This document shows, piece by piece, positions 7,102 to 14,859 of a stretch of DNA of 53,817 bases. The notes under the pieces are model-generated. The model was not told the origin of the DNA. It worked only from the letters and a program-made list of their open reading frames with translations, and did not search any database. Origin of the DNA: Chloroflexota bacterium (GTDB taxonomy: Bacteria; Chloroflexota; Dormibacteria; Dormibacterales; Dormibacteraceae); the NCBI GenBank assembly GCA_005880945.1, contig VBIU01000013.1:1-53817 (forward strand), in the 5' to 3' direction. Numbering within the stretch: the stretch's first letter is position 1; each line of letters starts with the position of its first letter. Made by a program: the position numbers and the translations under genes.

Positions 7102-8060
7102 GAAGCTGCGCGTTGCGAGATCACGTCGGGGATGGCGGTCTCAAAGCTCTTCGCGGCCTTGAAGCCCAGCTCCCGCTCGATCTTCGCGGCGCTGTACATG
7201 GCGGGTCGCGAAAGCTTGGAAAGGGCAGCCGAGTCGAACGGAAGGCGCCGCCGCGTCAGCCGTTCGGCGAGGTCGCCGGCCAGCGCAGTTGATGCCAGCA
7301 CCCCGCGTGGCACGTGCCATCCTGGCGGGCGCCGCCCGAGCGCCTTGAGCACGATCTCGTAGATCTCGCGCGACGAGTACGCCCGGGGCTCCGCGACGAT
7401 GTAGACCTTGCCTGCAGCCTCCTTCCGCTGCGCGACCAAGATGGCGGCGTCCGCTGCGTCTTCGACGTGGACGAGGCTCCGCTTGCCTGGGTAGCGTGGC
7501 AGCGAAGGAAAGACGCCACGGTCGATCGCGTTGATCATCCGCGGCAGCTGGCCCTTGTGCCCGGGGCCGTAAACCATTGGCAACCGTAGGCATACCGTCC
7601 TCATGCCCCTCCTGCCGTTCATGTCCAGCACGAGCTGCTCGGCGCGCAGCTTCGCGCGGCCATAGGGCGTGCTCGGTGCAGTCGGCGTCGTCTCATCGAG
7701 CTCGGACGCGGATCCCTCGGGCATGACCGCGACGGTGCTGAAAAAGACGAAGGCGCTCGCTCCCGCGTCAGCAGCCGCCTGGAGCAGATAGCGGGTGCCC
7801 TCGACGGTGACGCGCATGTGCTCGACTTCTGCGTCTGGTCCCTCATCGAGCATGTGAACACGGCCGGCCAGGTGAAAGACGGCCTCCGGCCGCACAGCGT
7901 CGAGTCCGGCAATTGGGTCACGCCCGAGGTCGGCCACGATGGTGTCGGGTCCTGCTGCGCTTCGCGAGAGCCGGTAAACGCGCGTGCCCTTCGCGTCCAG
8001 GCGCCGGCACAGGACCGTGCCGATGAAGCCGTCGGCGCCAGTCACGACGCATCTCTTCAC
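7098..8060 (-). CDS. NAD-dependent epimerase/4-reductase of nucleotide sugars (SDR)
   Basis: This 320-residue extended short-chain dehydrogenase has an N-terminal Rossmann motif (TGADGFIG), active-site Ser/Thr in FFSTVAV and catalytic YGRAK (Tyr-x3-Lys). RLPMVYGPGHKGQLPRM and KRSLVHVEDAADAAI are typical of the WbpV/WbpK-type 4-keto-reductases and UDP-sugar epimerases. It begins with GTG at 8060, and AATAATTCC just upstream could be a -10 region. It is coupled to the sugar-1-phosphate transferase gene. It probably makes the UDP-linked sugar used by that partner; the exact sugar is not deducible. Confidence 0.88.
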   Translation of the reverse strand: MKRCVVTGADGFIGTVLCRRLDAKGTRVYRLSRSAAGPDTIVADLGRDPIAGLDAVRPEAVFHLAGRVHMLDEGPDAEVEHMRVTVEGTRYLLQAAADAGASAFVFFSTVAVMPEGSASELDETTPTAPSTPYGRAKLRAEQLVLDMNGRRGMRTVCLRLPMVYGPGHKGQLPRMINAIDRGVFPSLPRYPGKRSLVHVEDAADAAILVAQRKEAAGKVYIVAEPRAYSSREIYEIVLKALGRRPPGWHVPRGVLASTALAGDLAERLTRRRLPFDSAALSKLSRPAMYSAAKIERELGFKAAKSFETAIPDVISQRAAS

Positions 8061-8121
8061 GATTGGAATTATTCCCGCATCAGCTCGCGTGCCGTACCGG
8101 AGGACGCGGCGGCACGGAGGG

Positions 8122-8196
8122 TGGTGGGCGGCGTTGGGTTTGAACCAACGACCTCTCGCGTGTGAGGCGAGCGCTCTCCCACTGAGCTAGCCGCCC
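8122..8196 (-). tRNA. tRNA-Val(CAC)
   Basis: The acceptor pairs GGGCGGC with GCCGCCC, with discriminator A and an encoded CCA. The D-arm is AGCTCAGTGGGAGAGC. The anticodon stem CTCGC/GCGAG holds loop CTCACAC (anticodon CAC), and the T-arm is GTTGG-TTCAAAC-CCAAC. Confidence 0.95.
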
Positions 8197-8241
8197 ATGG
8201 GGGGATCATTCTACCTGCGCCGCTTACGATGTCTGGTGGCA

Positions 8242-8589
8242 ATGCCCGCGCACGATCCGACCCCTCTCCACGAACGGCACTGCGTCGCCTGCAAGCCCGG
8301 CTCGCCACACCTCACCAGGGCTGAGGTCGAGCCCTTGCTGGCCCAGTTGCAGGGGTGGTCGGTGGAGGAGGTCGAGGGCCATCTGCAGCTGTCCAAGACG
8401 CTCCGCTTCAAGGGCTTCATGCCAGGCGTGGAGCTCGTCAACCGCATCGCGCCCATCGCGGAGGCCGAGAACCACCACCCCGACCTCCTCCTGGGCTACG
8501 GATCCTTGACCGTCCACCTCTGGACGCACGCAGCCGGCGGGCTCACCGAGAACGACTTCATCCTGGCCGCCAGGCTGGACCGCCTCTAA
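8242..8589 (+). CDS. Pterin-4a-carbinolamine dehydratase
   Basis: This protein of about 115 residues dehydrates 4a-hydroxytetrahydropterin and recycles the cofactor of aromatic amino-acid hydroxylases; some members act in other pterin pathways. The conserved dehydratase signature AEAENHHPDLLLGYGSLTVHLWTH carries the catalytic His-His and third His, after WSVEEVEGHLQLSKTLRFKGF. I start at ATG 8242. A GTG at 8236 is the alternative, because TACGAT (8225-8230) would then sit 5 bp upstream in a leaderless arrangement. No aromatic hydroxylase gene is in the window. Confidence 0.88.
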   Translation: MPAHDPTPLHERHCVACKPGSPHLTRAEVEPLLAQLQGWSVEEVEGHLQLSKTLRFKGFMPGVELVNRIAPIAEAENHHPDLLLGYGSLTVHLWTHAAGGLTENDFILAARLDRL

Positions 8590-8690
8590 AACCTCCGCCG
8601 GGCAGCAGGCTTTACCGCCACGACTGGCGATCGAGGGCCATGTGACGAAGTCTTAACAAGCTCTCCTTTGCTTTGTCGCCGCGTGCGTGC

Positions 8691-8696
8691 TAGCTT
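8691..8696 (+). promoter_or_regulatory. -10 box TAGCTT for a small ORF
   Basis: TAGCTT lies 10 bp before ATG 8707, with TTTGCT (8667-8672) at 18-bp spacing as a possible -35. No Shine-Dalgarno is present. Confidence 0.35.
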
Positions 8697-8706
8697 CTTC
8701 AGGCTC

Positions 8707-8868
8707 ATGGGCTATATCGTCTGCTGGTTTCTCCATCGTCGTGAGCGAGAGGTACTGGTCCAAGGAATCCTGCCGTGGGGGATCGACGCCGTGGTCTTCT
8801 GCTGGCGCTGCGATCGCATGCGTGGCCGCGCGGTCAAGGTCCTCCACCTCAACCACCTGCGCGCTTAA
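8707..8868 (+). CDS. Small Cys/Trp/Arg-rich protein, 53 aa
   Basis: This is a possible small protein of 53 residues starting MGYIVCWFLHRRE and containing FCWRCDRMRGRAVKV. Three Cys and paired Trp could form a small metal- or membrane-associated fold. Codon third positions are GC-rich, mostly in the second half, and a plausible promoter sits just upstream. It belongs to no family I recognise. It could be chance, because the whole window is GC-rich and such ORFs arise often. Confidence 0.35.
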   Translation: MGYIVCWFLHRREREVLVQGILPWGIDAVVFCWRCDRMRGRAVKVLHLNHLRA

Positions 8869-8877
8869 GCCGCCGGC

Positions 8878-10200
8878 TCAGCGCTCCAGAACGACAGCGG
8901 GGTAGTAAGCCCGGAGGACGGTCCTCCGGGGAAACCGTTCGGCTGCCAGGTCGCGCAGCGCCAGGTCCACGTTCCAGCTCACCACGACTACGGCATCGCA
9001 CCCGCCGAGCTGGTCCGCGCTCGTCACCACCGTGAATTCGGTCGTGTAAGCACTCAGCACCGACTCGTCAGCGTGGATGACGCAAGCGGTCTTCCCTTGC
9101 GCGTGGGTGCGCTCGACGAAAGCCGCCGCCTGGGGTAGAGCCAGCGGGTCCTCTGTGTAACCTGGGACCTGGCTGGCGACCGCAACCGCGGCCCCGAGCA
9201 CGACCACTGGGGCGAGCACCTTCCAGCGTGCGATCGCGGCAGCCATCAGGTAGGCGAAGCCGGGAACCAGAAAGATGAAGAAGCGCGGGTAAAGGTAAGC
9301 GGGTTGCAGTCCGAGCCAGAGCACCACGACAGCCAGAGCGACCACCGCCGCCGACGCCCAGACCCGCGGCTCGCGGCGCAGGACCCAGAGGCCAAGGAGG
9401 GTCGCGCTCAGCCATAGGCCTACGGCCAGAAGGGCGGGCTCGCCGAGGAGGAAGAAGACGAGGTCGCGCGGGAAGGTTGGATAGAAGGCGCTCGGCGGAA
9501 AGCCGTGCTCGAGCAGCACCATCACCTGGATGTTTGCGTTGGCAGCCACACCTATCAGAGCTGCGGCGAGCCACGGGGGTGCGAGCTGAACGAGGGGCGG
9601 CATCGACCGGCGGGTCGCGATCCAGGCTATGTGCGCGGCAAGGACGATGACGGCGAATAGTTGCGCAGCGATCGCCAACCCCATCAGCACGCCATAGGCG
9701 ACCAGGCGCCATCGGGTCCATCGCCCCGCGGCGAGCAAGATGGTCGCGAGCACCGCGCAAAGGGCGGCGATGCTGTAGCCGCGCAGGTCGCGACTGTTGT
9801 CCACGAAGAGCGGGTCGGTGGCGATGTAGAGGGCCGCGCTGATGCCCGCCAGCAGTCCGAACTTTCGCGACAGGATGGTCGCCATCACCCCAACGGTTCC
9901 GCCAGCCGCCAGCGCTGGGACCAGGCGGTACAGCGCCTCGCTCCGGGACCCGGTTGCCGAGTAGATGAGGTGGCTGATCAGCGACAGGAGCACGTGGTCG
10001 TTCGACGCGATGGATTTGAGTGGCATGGTGGGCATCGCGGAATGGACCGCGAAGGCGTCCAGCAACGAGGGGGTGGCGATGAAGTTGGCGAAGGTGGCGG
10101 CGGCGTCGTAGCCGAAGGAGCGGCGCGAGCCGATCATGTAGAGGGCGGTAGTGACCAGGCCCAGGATGATCCCAGCGAGGGCGGGCCGGCTTCTTGGCAT
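8878..10200 (-). CDS. GT-C-fold glycosyltransferase-like membrane protein (PMT/ArnT type)
   Basis: This 440-residue polytopic protein has about eleven membrane spans and a soluble C-terminal domain of about 90 residues. RRSFGYDAAAT places an acidic residue in the first periplasmic loop, as in GT39/GT83 mannosyl- or aminoarabinose-transferases. SNDHVLLSLISHLIY and DSRDLRGYS-like segments (NSRDLRGYSIAAL) are also typical of that group. Donor (usually polyprenyl-phosphate sugar) and acceptor are unknown. A TAACTT box ends 6 bp before the ATG without a Shine-Dalgarno. It may serve the surface glycan started by the 6088-8060 pair. Confidence 0.75.
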   Translation of the reverse strand: MPRSRPALAGIILGLVTTALYMIGSRRSFGYDAAATFANFIATPSLLDAFAVHSAMPTMPLKSIASNDHVLLSLISHLIYSATGSRSEALYRLVPALAAGGTVGVMATILSRKFGLLAGISAALYIATDPLFVDNSRDLRGYSIAALCAVLATILLAAGRWTRWRLVAYGVLMGLAIAAQLFAVIVLAAHIAWIATRRSMPPLVQLAPPWLAAALIGVAANANIQVMVLLEHGFPPSAFYPTFPRDLVFFLLGEPALLAVGLWLSATLLGLWVLRREPRVWASAAVVALAVVVLWLGLQPAYLYPRFFIFLVPGFAYLMAAAIARWKVLAPVVVLGAAVAVASQVPGYTEDPLALPQAAAFVERTHAQGKTACVIHADESVLSAYTTEFTVVTSADQLGGCDAVVVVSWNVDLALRDLAAERFPRRTVLRAYYPAVVLER

Positions 10201-10206
10201 GGCGGG

Positions 10207-10212
10207 AAGTTA
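10207..10212 (-). promoter_or_regulatory. -10 box TAACTT for the GT-C gene (leaderless)
   Basis: TAACTT on the minus strand is followed by CCCGCC (6 bp) and the ATG at 10200, with no Shine-Dalgarno. Confidence 0.5.
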
Positions 10213-10240
10213 ATGCTTTGGACAGTCGTCCGTTGGTACC

Positions 10241-10296
10241 GTCCCCTCCGTCGCGCTTTGCGCGCCACCTCCCCGCGGAGCGGGGAGGACGATTGG
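10241..10296. repeat. Double-hairpin dispersed repeat, copy A
   Basis: The layout is CCCCTCCG, a first hairpin (GCGC-TTT-GCGC), ACC, a second hairpin (CTCCCCGC-GGA-GCGGGGAG), then GACGATTGG. It lies between the GT-C gene and the ABC exporter, in tandem with copy B. Confidence 0.75.
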
Positions 10297-10299
10297 ACG

Positions 10300-12420
10300 T
10301 TATGTAGCGCCCCCTCCGGCGCTTTGCGCGACCTCCCCGCGCAGCGGGGAGGACATTGGTTCTACTTCGGGCAGGATCTCTTCGCCCGTGTAGGCCGATG
10401 CCTGCATTCTGAACAGGCGCGCGTAGCGGCCGTCCAGGCGCATCAGCTCGTCGTGCGTGCCTTCCTCGACCAGCTTTCCGTGCTCGAGGAACACGATCCG
10501 ATCGGCCCGCCTCACGGTCGAGAAGCGGTGCGAGATGTAGACCGCCGTGCGGCCGCTGGTCAGCGTGCGCAGTCGCTCGAACAAGTCGTACTCCGCCTGC
10601 GCATCGAGCGCGGACGTAGGCTCGTCCAGCAGCAGGATCTTGGCGTCGCGCATGAAACCGCGGGCGAGAGCGACCTTCTGCCACTCCCCGCCCGACAGGT
10701 TGACGCCGGAGTCGAACCACTTGCCCAGCGCAGTGTCGTATCCCTGTGGAAGGCCCGTAATCAGCTCGTCGGCTCCGGCCTGCCGTCCGGCAATCTCGAT
10801 GGCTTCGCGGTTCGCGATGTCCGGGACGCTGCCGAGGCCGATGTTCTCGGAGGCGGTCGCCTGGTAGGTGACGTAATCCTGGAACATGGCGCCGATGTGC
10901 TCTCGTAGGTCGTCGGGTTCGAAATCGCGAATGTCCACGCCGTCGATGAGGATCCGGCCCTCAGTCGGGTCGTAAAGGCGGCAGATCAGCTTGAACAACG
11001 TCGTCTTGCCGGCGCCGTTCCGGCCGACGACGGCGAGCGTCTCCCCCGCCTTCACTGTGAAGCTCAGATCGGTGAGCGCGTTTTTCTCTGCGCCCGGGTA
11101 GGCGAAGCTCACGTTGTCGAACCTGATCTCACCCTTCATCGGGACGGGGACCTTGACAGGCGCAGAGGTGACGGGCATCGACGGCTCCTTCGCCATCAGC
11201 TCGAAGAGGTTGTTCAGGTACAGGTTGTGCTCGTACATCCCCGAAAAGCCGCCGAGGATGCCCTGGATCGATCCCTGCACAGATTGCGCCGCGGCGGTGT
11301 AGAGGGTCAGATGCCCCAGGGTCAGCTTGCCGGCGATCGCCTGCAAAGCCACATACAGGTAGGTGAGCGACGTGGCGATCGTGCTGAGGTTGCCCCAGGC
11401 GAATCCAGTCATGTAACGCCGCGCGACCTGGGCGCGCTGGCTGGCGTAGAACGTGTTCGCGATCAGCCGGTAACGATCGATGAAGTACCCGCCGAGACCG
11501 AACAGCTTGACCTCTTTCGCATAGCTGTCCGTCGTGACGAGCGTGACCAGGTAGGTCATCCGGCGGAGCAGCCGCGAGCCCCAGCGCGCGATGTTGTAGC
11601 CACGCCAGCCGTACCTGGTGTCGGCCACAAAAGCTGGGATCGGCGACAACAGGGCCAGAAGCGCAAGGAGCGGGCTGACACCGATCAGCAGAGCGATCAT
11701 CGTGATGAAGGTCAGCAGCGTCTGGACCAGGCCGAACGCGGTCGAGATCATCAACACCGGCCGGTTGATCGAGTCGGTCTGCGCCCGGCGCAGGAGGTCG
11801 TATGAGGCGGGATCCTCATAAAAGGAAAGGTCGAGCGACGCTGCCTTCTCCATCACCATCAGCTGTATGCGCATCGCCACCGAGTTCTGCAGAAGCTGCT
11901 GGGTGATGTTCCTGATGGTTCCCAGCAGGGCGGCGATGGCGGCCAGCGCCAGCTGCAGGACGGCGATGAGGATGATCATGTTCACGGCTGTCAAGACGGG
12001 ACCGCCCACCGGGATGTTCGAATCGAGGTCGTGGAACCTGACCACGTTGGGAAGGTGTGCGCTGTTGATCAGGATGCCCCGAACCACCGCGTTGATGAGC
12101 AGCAGCGAAGTGTAGGCGGCTGCCGCCGGGATGACTCCGGCTATCGCTGTCGTCGCGAAAAGGCCCAACGTCGTCGAGGGACTTGCGTCCCAGACCAGCC
12201 GAAGAACGCGCGGCAGAGCGGCGCTGGTTCCGGTGATCGACTGCTTGAGGCTGTTCCAACGACCCCGAAGATCCTTGGGCCCTTCATCCTCTGGCGGCCC
12301 CTCGATGATCGGGTCCCCAGTCAGCCCGCTGTTCGCAGGCCCGGAGTCAGCCTTCTTCCGGCGACCCATCCACCAGAGCATCGACGGAGGACCGCCGCCG
12401 TGCGGCGGCATCATAGCCAT
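10300..12420 (-). CDS. ABC transporter, fused permease and ATPase
   Basis: This 706-residue half-exporter (type IV ABC fold) has an N-terminal membrane domain of about six helices (residues 70-360) and a C-terminal nucleotide-binding domain. The latter has Walker A GRNGAGKTT, Q-loop MFQDYVTY, signature LSGGEWQ, Walker B ILLLDEPTSALD and switch YISHRFS. It probably acts as a homodimer exporting lipids, peptides or drugs. TAAGCT ends 9 bp before the ATG, with no Shine-Dalgarno. The last 18 residues (PMSSPLRGEVAQSAGGGA) are encoded by dispersed repeat copy B and are unlikely to be ancestral. Confidence 0.92.
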   Translation of the reverse strand: MAMMPPHGGGPPSMLWWMGRRKKADSGPANSGLTGDPIIEGPPEDEGPKDLRGRWNSLKQSITGTSAALPRVLRLVWDASPSTTLGLFATTAIAGVIPAAAAYTSLLLINAVVRGILINSAHLPNVVRFHDLDSNIPVGGPVLTAVNMIILIAVLQLALAAIAALLGTIRNITQQLLQNSVAMRIQLMVMEKAASLDLSFYEDPASYDLLRRAQTDSINRPVLMISTAFGLVQTLLTFITMIALLIGVSPLLALLALLSPIPAFVADTRYGWRGYNIARWGSRLLRRMTYLVTLVTTDSYAKEVKLFGLGGYFIDRYRLIANTFYASQRAQVARRYMTGFAWGNLSTIATSLTYLYVALQAIAGKLTLGHLTLYTAAAQSVQGSIQGILGGFSGMYEHNLYLNNLFELMAKEPSMPVTSAPVKVPVPMKGEIRFDNVSFAYPGAEKNALTDLSFTVKAGETLAVVGRNGAGKTTLFKLICRLYDPTEGRILIDGVDIRDFEPDDLREHIGAMFQDYVTYQATASENIGLGSVPDIANREAIEIAGRQAGADELITGLPQGYDTALGKWFDSGVNLSGGEWQKVALARGFMRDAKILLLDEPTSALDAQAEYDLFERLRTLTSGRTAVYISHRFSTVRRADRIVFLEHGKLVEEGTHDELMRLDGRYARLFRMQASAYTGEEILPEVEPMSSPLRGEVAQSAGGGAT
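10307..10359. repeat. Double-hairpin dispersed repeat, copy B (inside ABC gene end)
   Basis: It has the same layout as copy A: CCCCCTCCG, hairpin GCGC-TTT-GCGC, ACCTCCCCGC-GCA-GCGGGGAGG, ACATTGG. It encodes residues 688-705 of the ABC exporter on the minus strand. Confidence 0.75.
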
Positions 12421-12429
12421 GTCTCTGGC

Positions 12430-12435
12430 AGCTTA
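12430..12435 (-). promoter_or_regulatory. -10 box TAAGCT for the ABC exporter (leaderless)
   Basis: TAAGCT on the minus strand is 9 bp (GCCAGAGAC) from the ATG at 12420, with no Shine-Dalgarno between them. Confidence 0.45.
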
Positions 12436-12473
12436 CCGACCCGGCGCAGGCCGGGTCGGACCGCCCCTCGTTA

Positions 12474-12917
12474 TCAGAAGACCTGCGGTTCGGGAGAAGA
12501 CGACTGCGCCCCCGCACGCTGACCGGAACCGTGCCGGCCGCGCCCGCGACCGCGCCACCAACGTCCGATCATCACGCGCCGGTTGCCTTCCGATCGGCCG
12601 CCGCCCCCCGGGTTGAAACGCTTGGTGACCCCGCCCAGGAGGGCGCCCCAGGTGACGTACTTGCGGAACCGCTCCTCCGCCTCCTGCGCGATGCCGATGC
12701 GCTCGCCCCTGGTCTCCTCGCGGAACCTGGCGATGCGGCCGGCCGCCGCCCCCTCCTTCTCCTCCGATGAGGAGCCGGATGGGAGCCCAACCTCCGGGAG
12801 CGCTCCCAGGACGACGATCTGGTCGTCCTCGACGCTGACGTCTACTCCCGTGAACCAGCCGTCTGGGAGCCTTCCGGCAAACCAACCCTTGATCGATCCG
12901 AGCTCTTTTTCATCCAT
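12474..12917 (-). CDS. Hypothetical protein, 147 aa
   Basis: I do not recognise this family. The protein starts MDEKELGSIKGWFAGRLPDG, then an alternating strand pattern VDVSVEDDQIVVLGALPEV, then a charged helix EGAAAGRIARFREETRGER running into EERFRKYVTWGALLGGVTKRF. The tail is Arg/Gly-rich and low-complexity, which suggests nucleic-acid contact or a disordered end. The ATG at 12917 is chosen because the conserved-looking part begins there. It lies 13 bp downstream of the methyltransferase gene and probably shares its transcript. Function is unknown. Confidence 0.65.
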   Translation of the reverse strand: MDEKELGSIKGWFAGRLPDGWFTGVDVSVEDDQIVVLGALPEVGLPSGSSSEEKEGAAAGRIARFREETRGERIGIAQEAEERFRKYVTWGALLGGVTKRFNPGGGGRSEGNRRVMIGRWWRGRGRGRHGSGQRAGAQSSSPEPQVF

Positions 12918-12930
12918 GATTACAACATTA

Positions 12931-13482
12931 CTACGTAACAGAACTAGATGCAACAGGACGGTATGTCACCGAGGAGTACAGGGAGCCCAAATGGCGGCTG
13001 GGCATTGTCCGCAGGAGGCGGGTGCGTTCAAAACCCGCCTCGGCGGACAACCTCTCCCAGGTCGGATAGGAGAAGGGATGCGGGACCCAGGGGTTGCCTC
13101 GGTCCGCCCCGTACTCGACGACGATCAGGGCGCCGCCAGGACGCAGCATTTCGCGGACGGATTCCAGGACCGGCCTCTTGTCGCGCACGAAATGCAGCGA
13201 GTTGGCCATCACCACACCATCAAAGTCGGCCAGGCTTATCGGGCGCGTGAAGTCGGCGACCACGGTCTCGATCGCGGTGGCCGGAAACCTCCTCCCCAAG
13301 TCCTCGCGGAGCCGCCTCAGCGCGCCGGAGTCGCGGTCGATCGCCGTGATTTTCGCGCTCGGGCCGGCAACGTCCGCCAAGGCAAGGGTGAAAGCGCCTT
13401 CGCCGGCGCCGAGGTCCGCCCACTCACCACCCTTGGCTCCGATCCCATCGCGGATCAGGGCGACGAGATCAGCGTGCTGCAC
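12931..13482 (-). CDS. Class I SAM-dependent methyltransferase
   Basis: This methyltransferase of about 183 residues has a SAM-binding motif I, WADLGAGEGAFTLALA. It also has an acidic post-I residue (ITAIDRD), motif II-like VVADFTRP, VVMANSLHFV, and motif III LRPGGALIVVEYG. I start at the GTG at 13482, which overlaps the end of the LLM oxidoreductase gene by 14 bp. A longer frame exists upstream, but it only mirrors that gene in another frame and has no methyltransferase-like sequence. The substrate is not deducible. It forms an operon with its neighbours on both sides. Confidence 0.85.
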   Translation of the reverse strand: MQHADLVALIRDGIGAKGGEWADLGAGEGAFTLALADVAGPSAKITAIDRDSGALRRLREDLGRRFPATAIETVVADFTRPISLADFDGVVMANSLHFVRDKRPVLESVREMLRPGGALIVVEYGADRGNPWVPHPFSYPTWERLSAEAGFERTRLLRTMPSRHLGSLYSSVTYRPVASSSVT

Positions 13483-14302
13483 GGCCGGCCGCGACGAGCT
13501 CCCGGACCGTTGGCGCAACCTCGGCCGCGAACCGCTCCATGCCTGCTTCCCCCACGATGAAGGTGTCGAAGCCGTGCTCGAGCGCGAGCGAGGCCAACTC
13601 GTCGGCTGATAGTGGCCCGACATTGACGACACGGCGGATGCCCGACGGATCGCGCTCGGCTGCTGCGGCCGCTTCGTCGATGCGCTCATTGGCCGCGTCG
13701 ATGTCCTGGGGCTTCAGGTAGCCGAGGGAGGGCACCCAGCCATCGGCCAAACGTCCGACAAGGGCGAGCATGCGGGGCTTGTACGCGCCGAGCCAGATGC
13801 CGATCGGGTGTGCGGGCACCGGGCCCCCATGGACGCCGGCGAGCTGATAGAACCTCCCGTCGAACCGAACGCCCCGCTCCCCGCTCCACATCAGGCGGAT
13901 GACCTGGATCGCCTCCTCCAGCGCGCTCACCGATTCGCCTGGTTTTCGCACCGGCCCGCCCATCGCCTTGATCGCATCCCAGATGGCGCCGGCGCCCAGG
14001 CCGAGCTCGACACGACCGCCGCTCAACACATCGAGCGAAGCGGCAGCCTTGGCGAGCACCGCCGGCGGCCTCAGAGGGAGGTTGGCCACGTCGGGGAAGA
14101 CGGTGACGTGCTTGGTGCGCATCGCGATCGCGGTGAGCAGCGTCCAGGCGTCGAAGAAACGGCGCTGGTAGGGATGGTCCTGGACGCCGATGAGGTCAAA
14201 GCCCAGGTCGTCGGCCTGGGTAGCGACCTCGAGGGCGCGAAGCGGGACCGTCGCGTCGGGAATGAGAAAGCAGCCAAAACGAATCGGGCGGCCGTAATCC
14301 AT
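13469..14302 (-). CDS. LLM-class flavin/F420-dependent oxidoreductase
   Basis: This 277-residue TIM-barrel protein belongs to the luciferase-like monooxygenase superfamily. Typical stretches are FGCFLIPDATVPLRALEVA, LGFDLIGVQDHPYQ, LDVLSGGRVELGLGAG and PIGIWLGAYKPRMLALVGR (phosphate-binding region). ADGWVPSLGYLKP follows. Cofactor may be FMN or F420; the sequence does not decide. It overlaps the downstream methyltransferase start. Upstream (14303-14410) lies a GC-rich repeat block rather than another gene of the same operon. Confidence 0.88.
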   Translation of the reverse strand: MDYGRPIRFGCFLIPDATVPLRALEVATQADDLGFDLIGVQDHPYQRRFFDAWTLLTAIAMRTKHVTVFPDVANLPLRPPAVLAKAAASLDVLSGGRVELGLGAGAIWDAIKAMGGPVRKPGESVSALEEAIQVIRLMWSGERGVRFDGRFYQLAGVHGGPVPAHPIGIWLGAYKPRMLALVGRLADGWVPSLGYLKPQDIDAANERIDEAAAAAERDPSGIRRVVNVGPLSADELASLALEHGFDTFIVGEAGMERFAAEVAPTVRELVAAGRAAR

Positions 14303-14329
14303 AGGGGTAGTCCCAGCTTAAGCCCGGCT

Positions 14330-14410
14330 CCCTCGCACTCTCCCCGAGGGGAACTCCCAGTTAACGCCCCGCTCCCTGGCCCTCTCCCCGAGGGGAACAG
14401 GGAGAGGGGA
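14330..14410. repeat. GC-rich palindromic repeat, two units in tandem
   Basis: Two near-identical units contain CTCTCCCCGAGGGGAAC (around 14341-14357 and 14383-14399), and the second continues into GGGAGAGGGG. It is related in style, not in exact sequence, to the double-hairpin family. Confidence 0.6.
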
Positions 14411-14411
14411 T

Positions 14412-14446
14412 AAAAAAAAAGGCCTCGCGGCTTTGCCGCGAGGCCT
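14412..14446 (-). terminator. Rho-independent terminator of the GlsB-like gene
   Basis: On the minus strand AAGGCCTCGCGGC-AAA-GCCGCGAGGCCT forms a long stem that runs straight into a tract of nine T. It lies 16 bp past the stop of the gene at 14462. Confidence 0.92.
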
Positions 14447-14461
14447 TGTACCGATTTACTT

Positions 14462-14728
14462 TTACGCGCGCATCCTGCCGCGGCCCGCGACGGCGCGGAA
14501 GATGAACAGCAGGATCAGGGCGCCCACGAAGGCGACGATGATCTGCATGAGGATGTTGCTCACCGAGATGCCGACGAGGCTCGCGAGCCAACCGCCGACA
14601 AACGCTCCGAGGATACCGACCACGATGTCCCAAAGCAGGCCCATGCCGTGCCCGCTGAGCACCTTGCTGGCCAGGAATCCCGCGATCAAGCCGACAATGA
14701 TCCATACGACAATGCTTCCTAGCTCCAC
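14462..14728 (-). CDS. GlsB/YeaQ/YmgE family membrane protein
   Basis: This 88-residue small membrane protein of the transglycosylase-associated/GlsB family is linked to envelope and general stress in Gram-positive bacteria; its molecular role is unsettled. Three hydrophobic segments are visible (residues 5-22, 31-52, 59-80), with family motifs VGLIAGFLASKV and DIVVGILGAFVGGWLA. It starts with GTG and has a strong AAAGGAGGT ribosome site 6 bp upstream. A single-gene unit closed by the terminator at 14412-14446. Confidence 0.9.
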   Translation of the reverse strand: MELGSIVVWIIVGLIAGFLASKVLSGHGMGLLWDIVVGILGAFVGGWLASLVGISVSNILMQIIVAFVGALILLFIFRAVAGRGRMRA

Positions 14729-14859
14729 GCTTAAACCTCCTTTCGGCGATGCCGGGTATTCGCTTCTGAAACGGGCGCCCGCTCGGTTCTACCCAATCCG
14801 GACGCCGTCCCAGATCGGCTCCGGCCGGGGCGTTCCCGGGCCAGGCGCGTTTGAGAAGC

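Noticed and set aside
10241-10359. Tandem hairpins between GT-C and ABC genes as a CRISPR array
   Set aside because: Only two units, each self-complementary, without unique spacers of constant length; they belong to the dispersed repeat family.
9068-10720. 550-codon minus-strand frame across the GT-C gene and repeats
   Set aside because: Arg/Pro/Gly-rich composition and overlap with two well-supported genes mark it as a GC-driven shadow.
9661-10908. 415-codon + strand frame antisense to the GT-C and ABC genes
   Set aside because: It has no recognisable domain, is rich in Arg/Gln/Val-Asp as typical of antisense frames, and runs through the repeats.
12904-12942. TTAC-GTA-GTAA palindrome before the 147-aa hypothetical gene as an operator
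   Set aside because: It overlaps the end and stop of the methyltransferase gene in the same operon, so it is more likely a coincidence than a regulator site.
13483-13689. N-terminal extension of the methyltransferase into the LLM oxidoreductase gene
   Set aside because: The extra 69 residues are Ser/Arg-rich shadow of the other frame; GTG 13482 gives a normal methyltransferase start.
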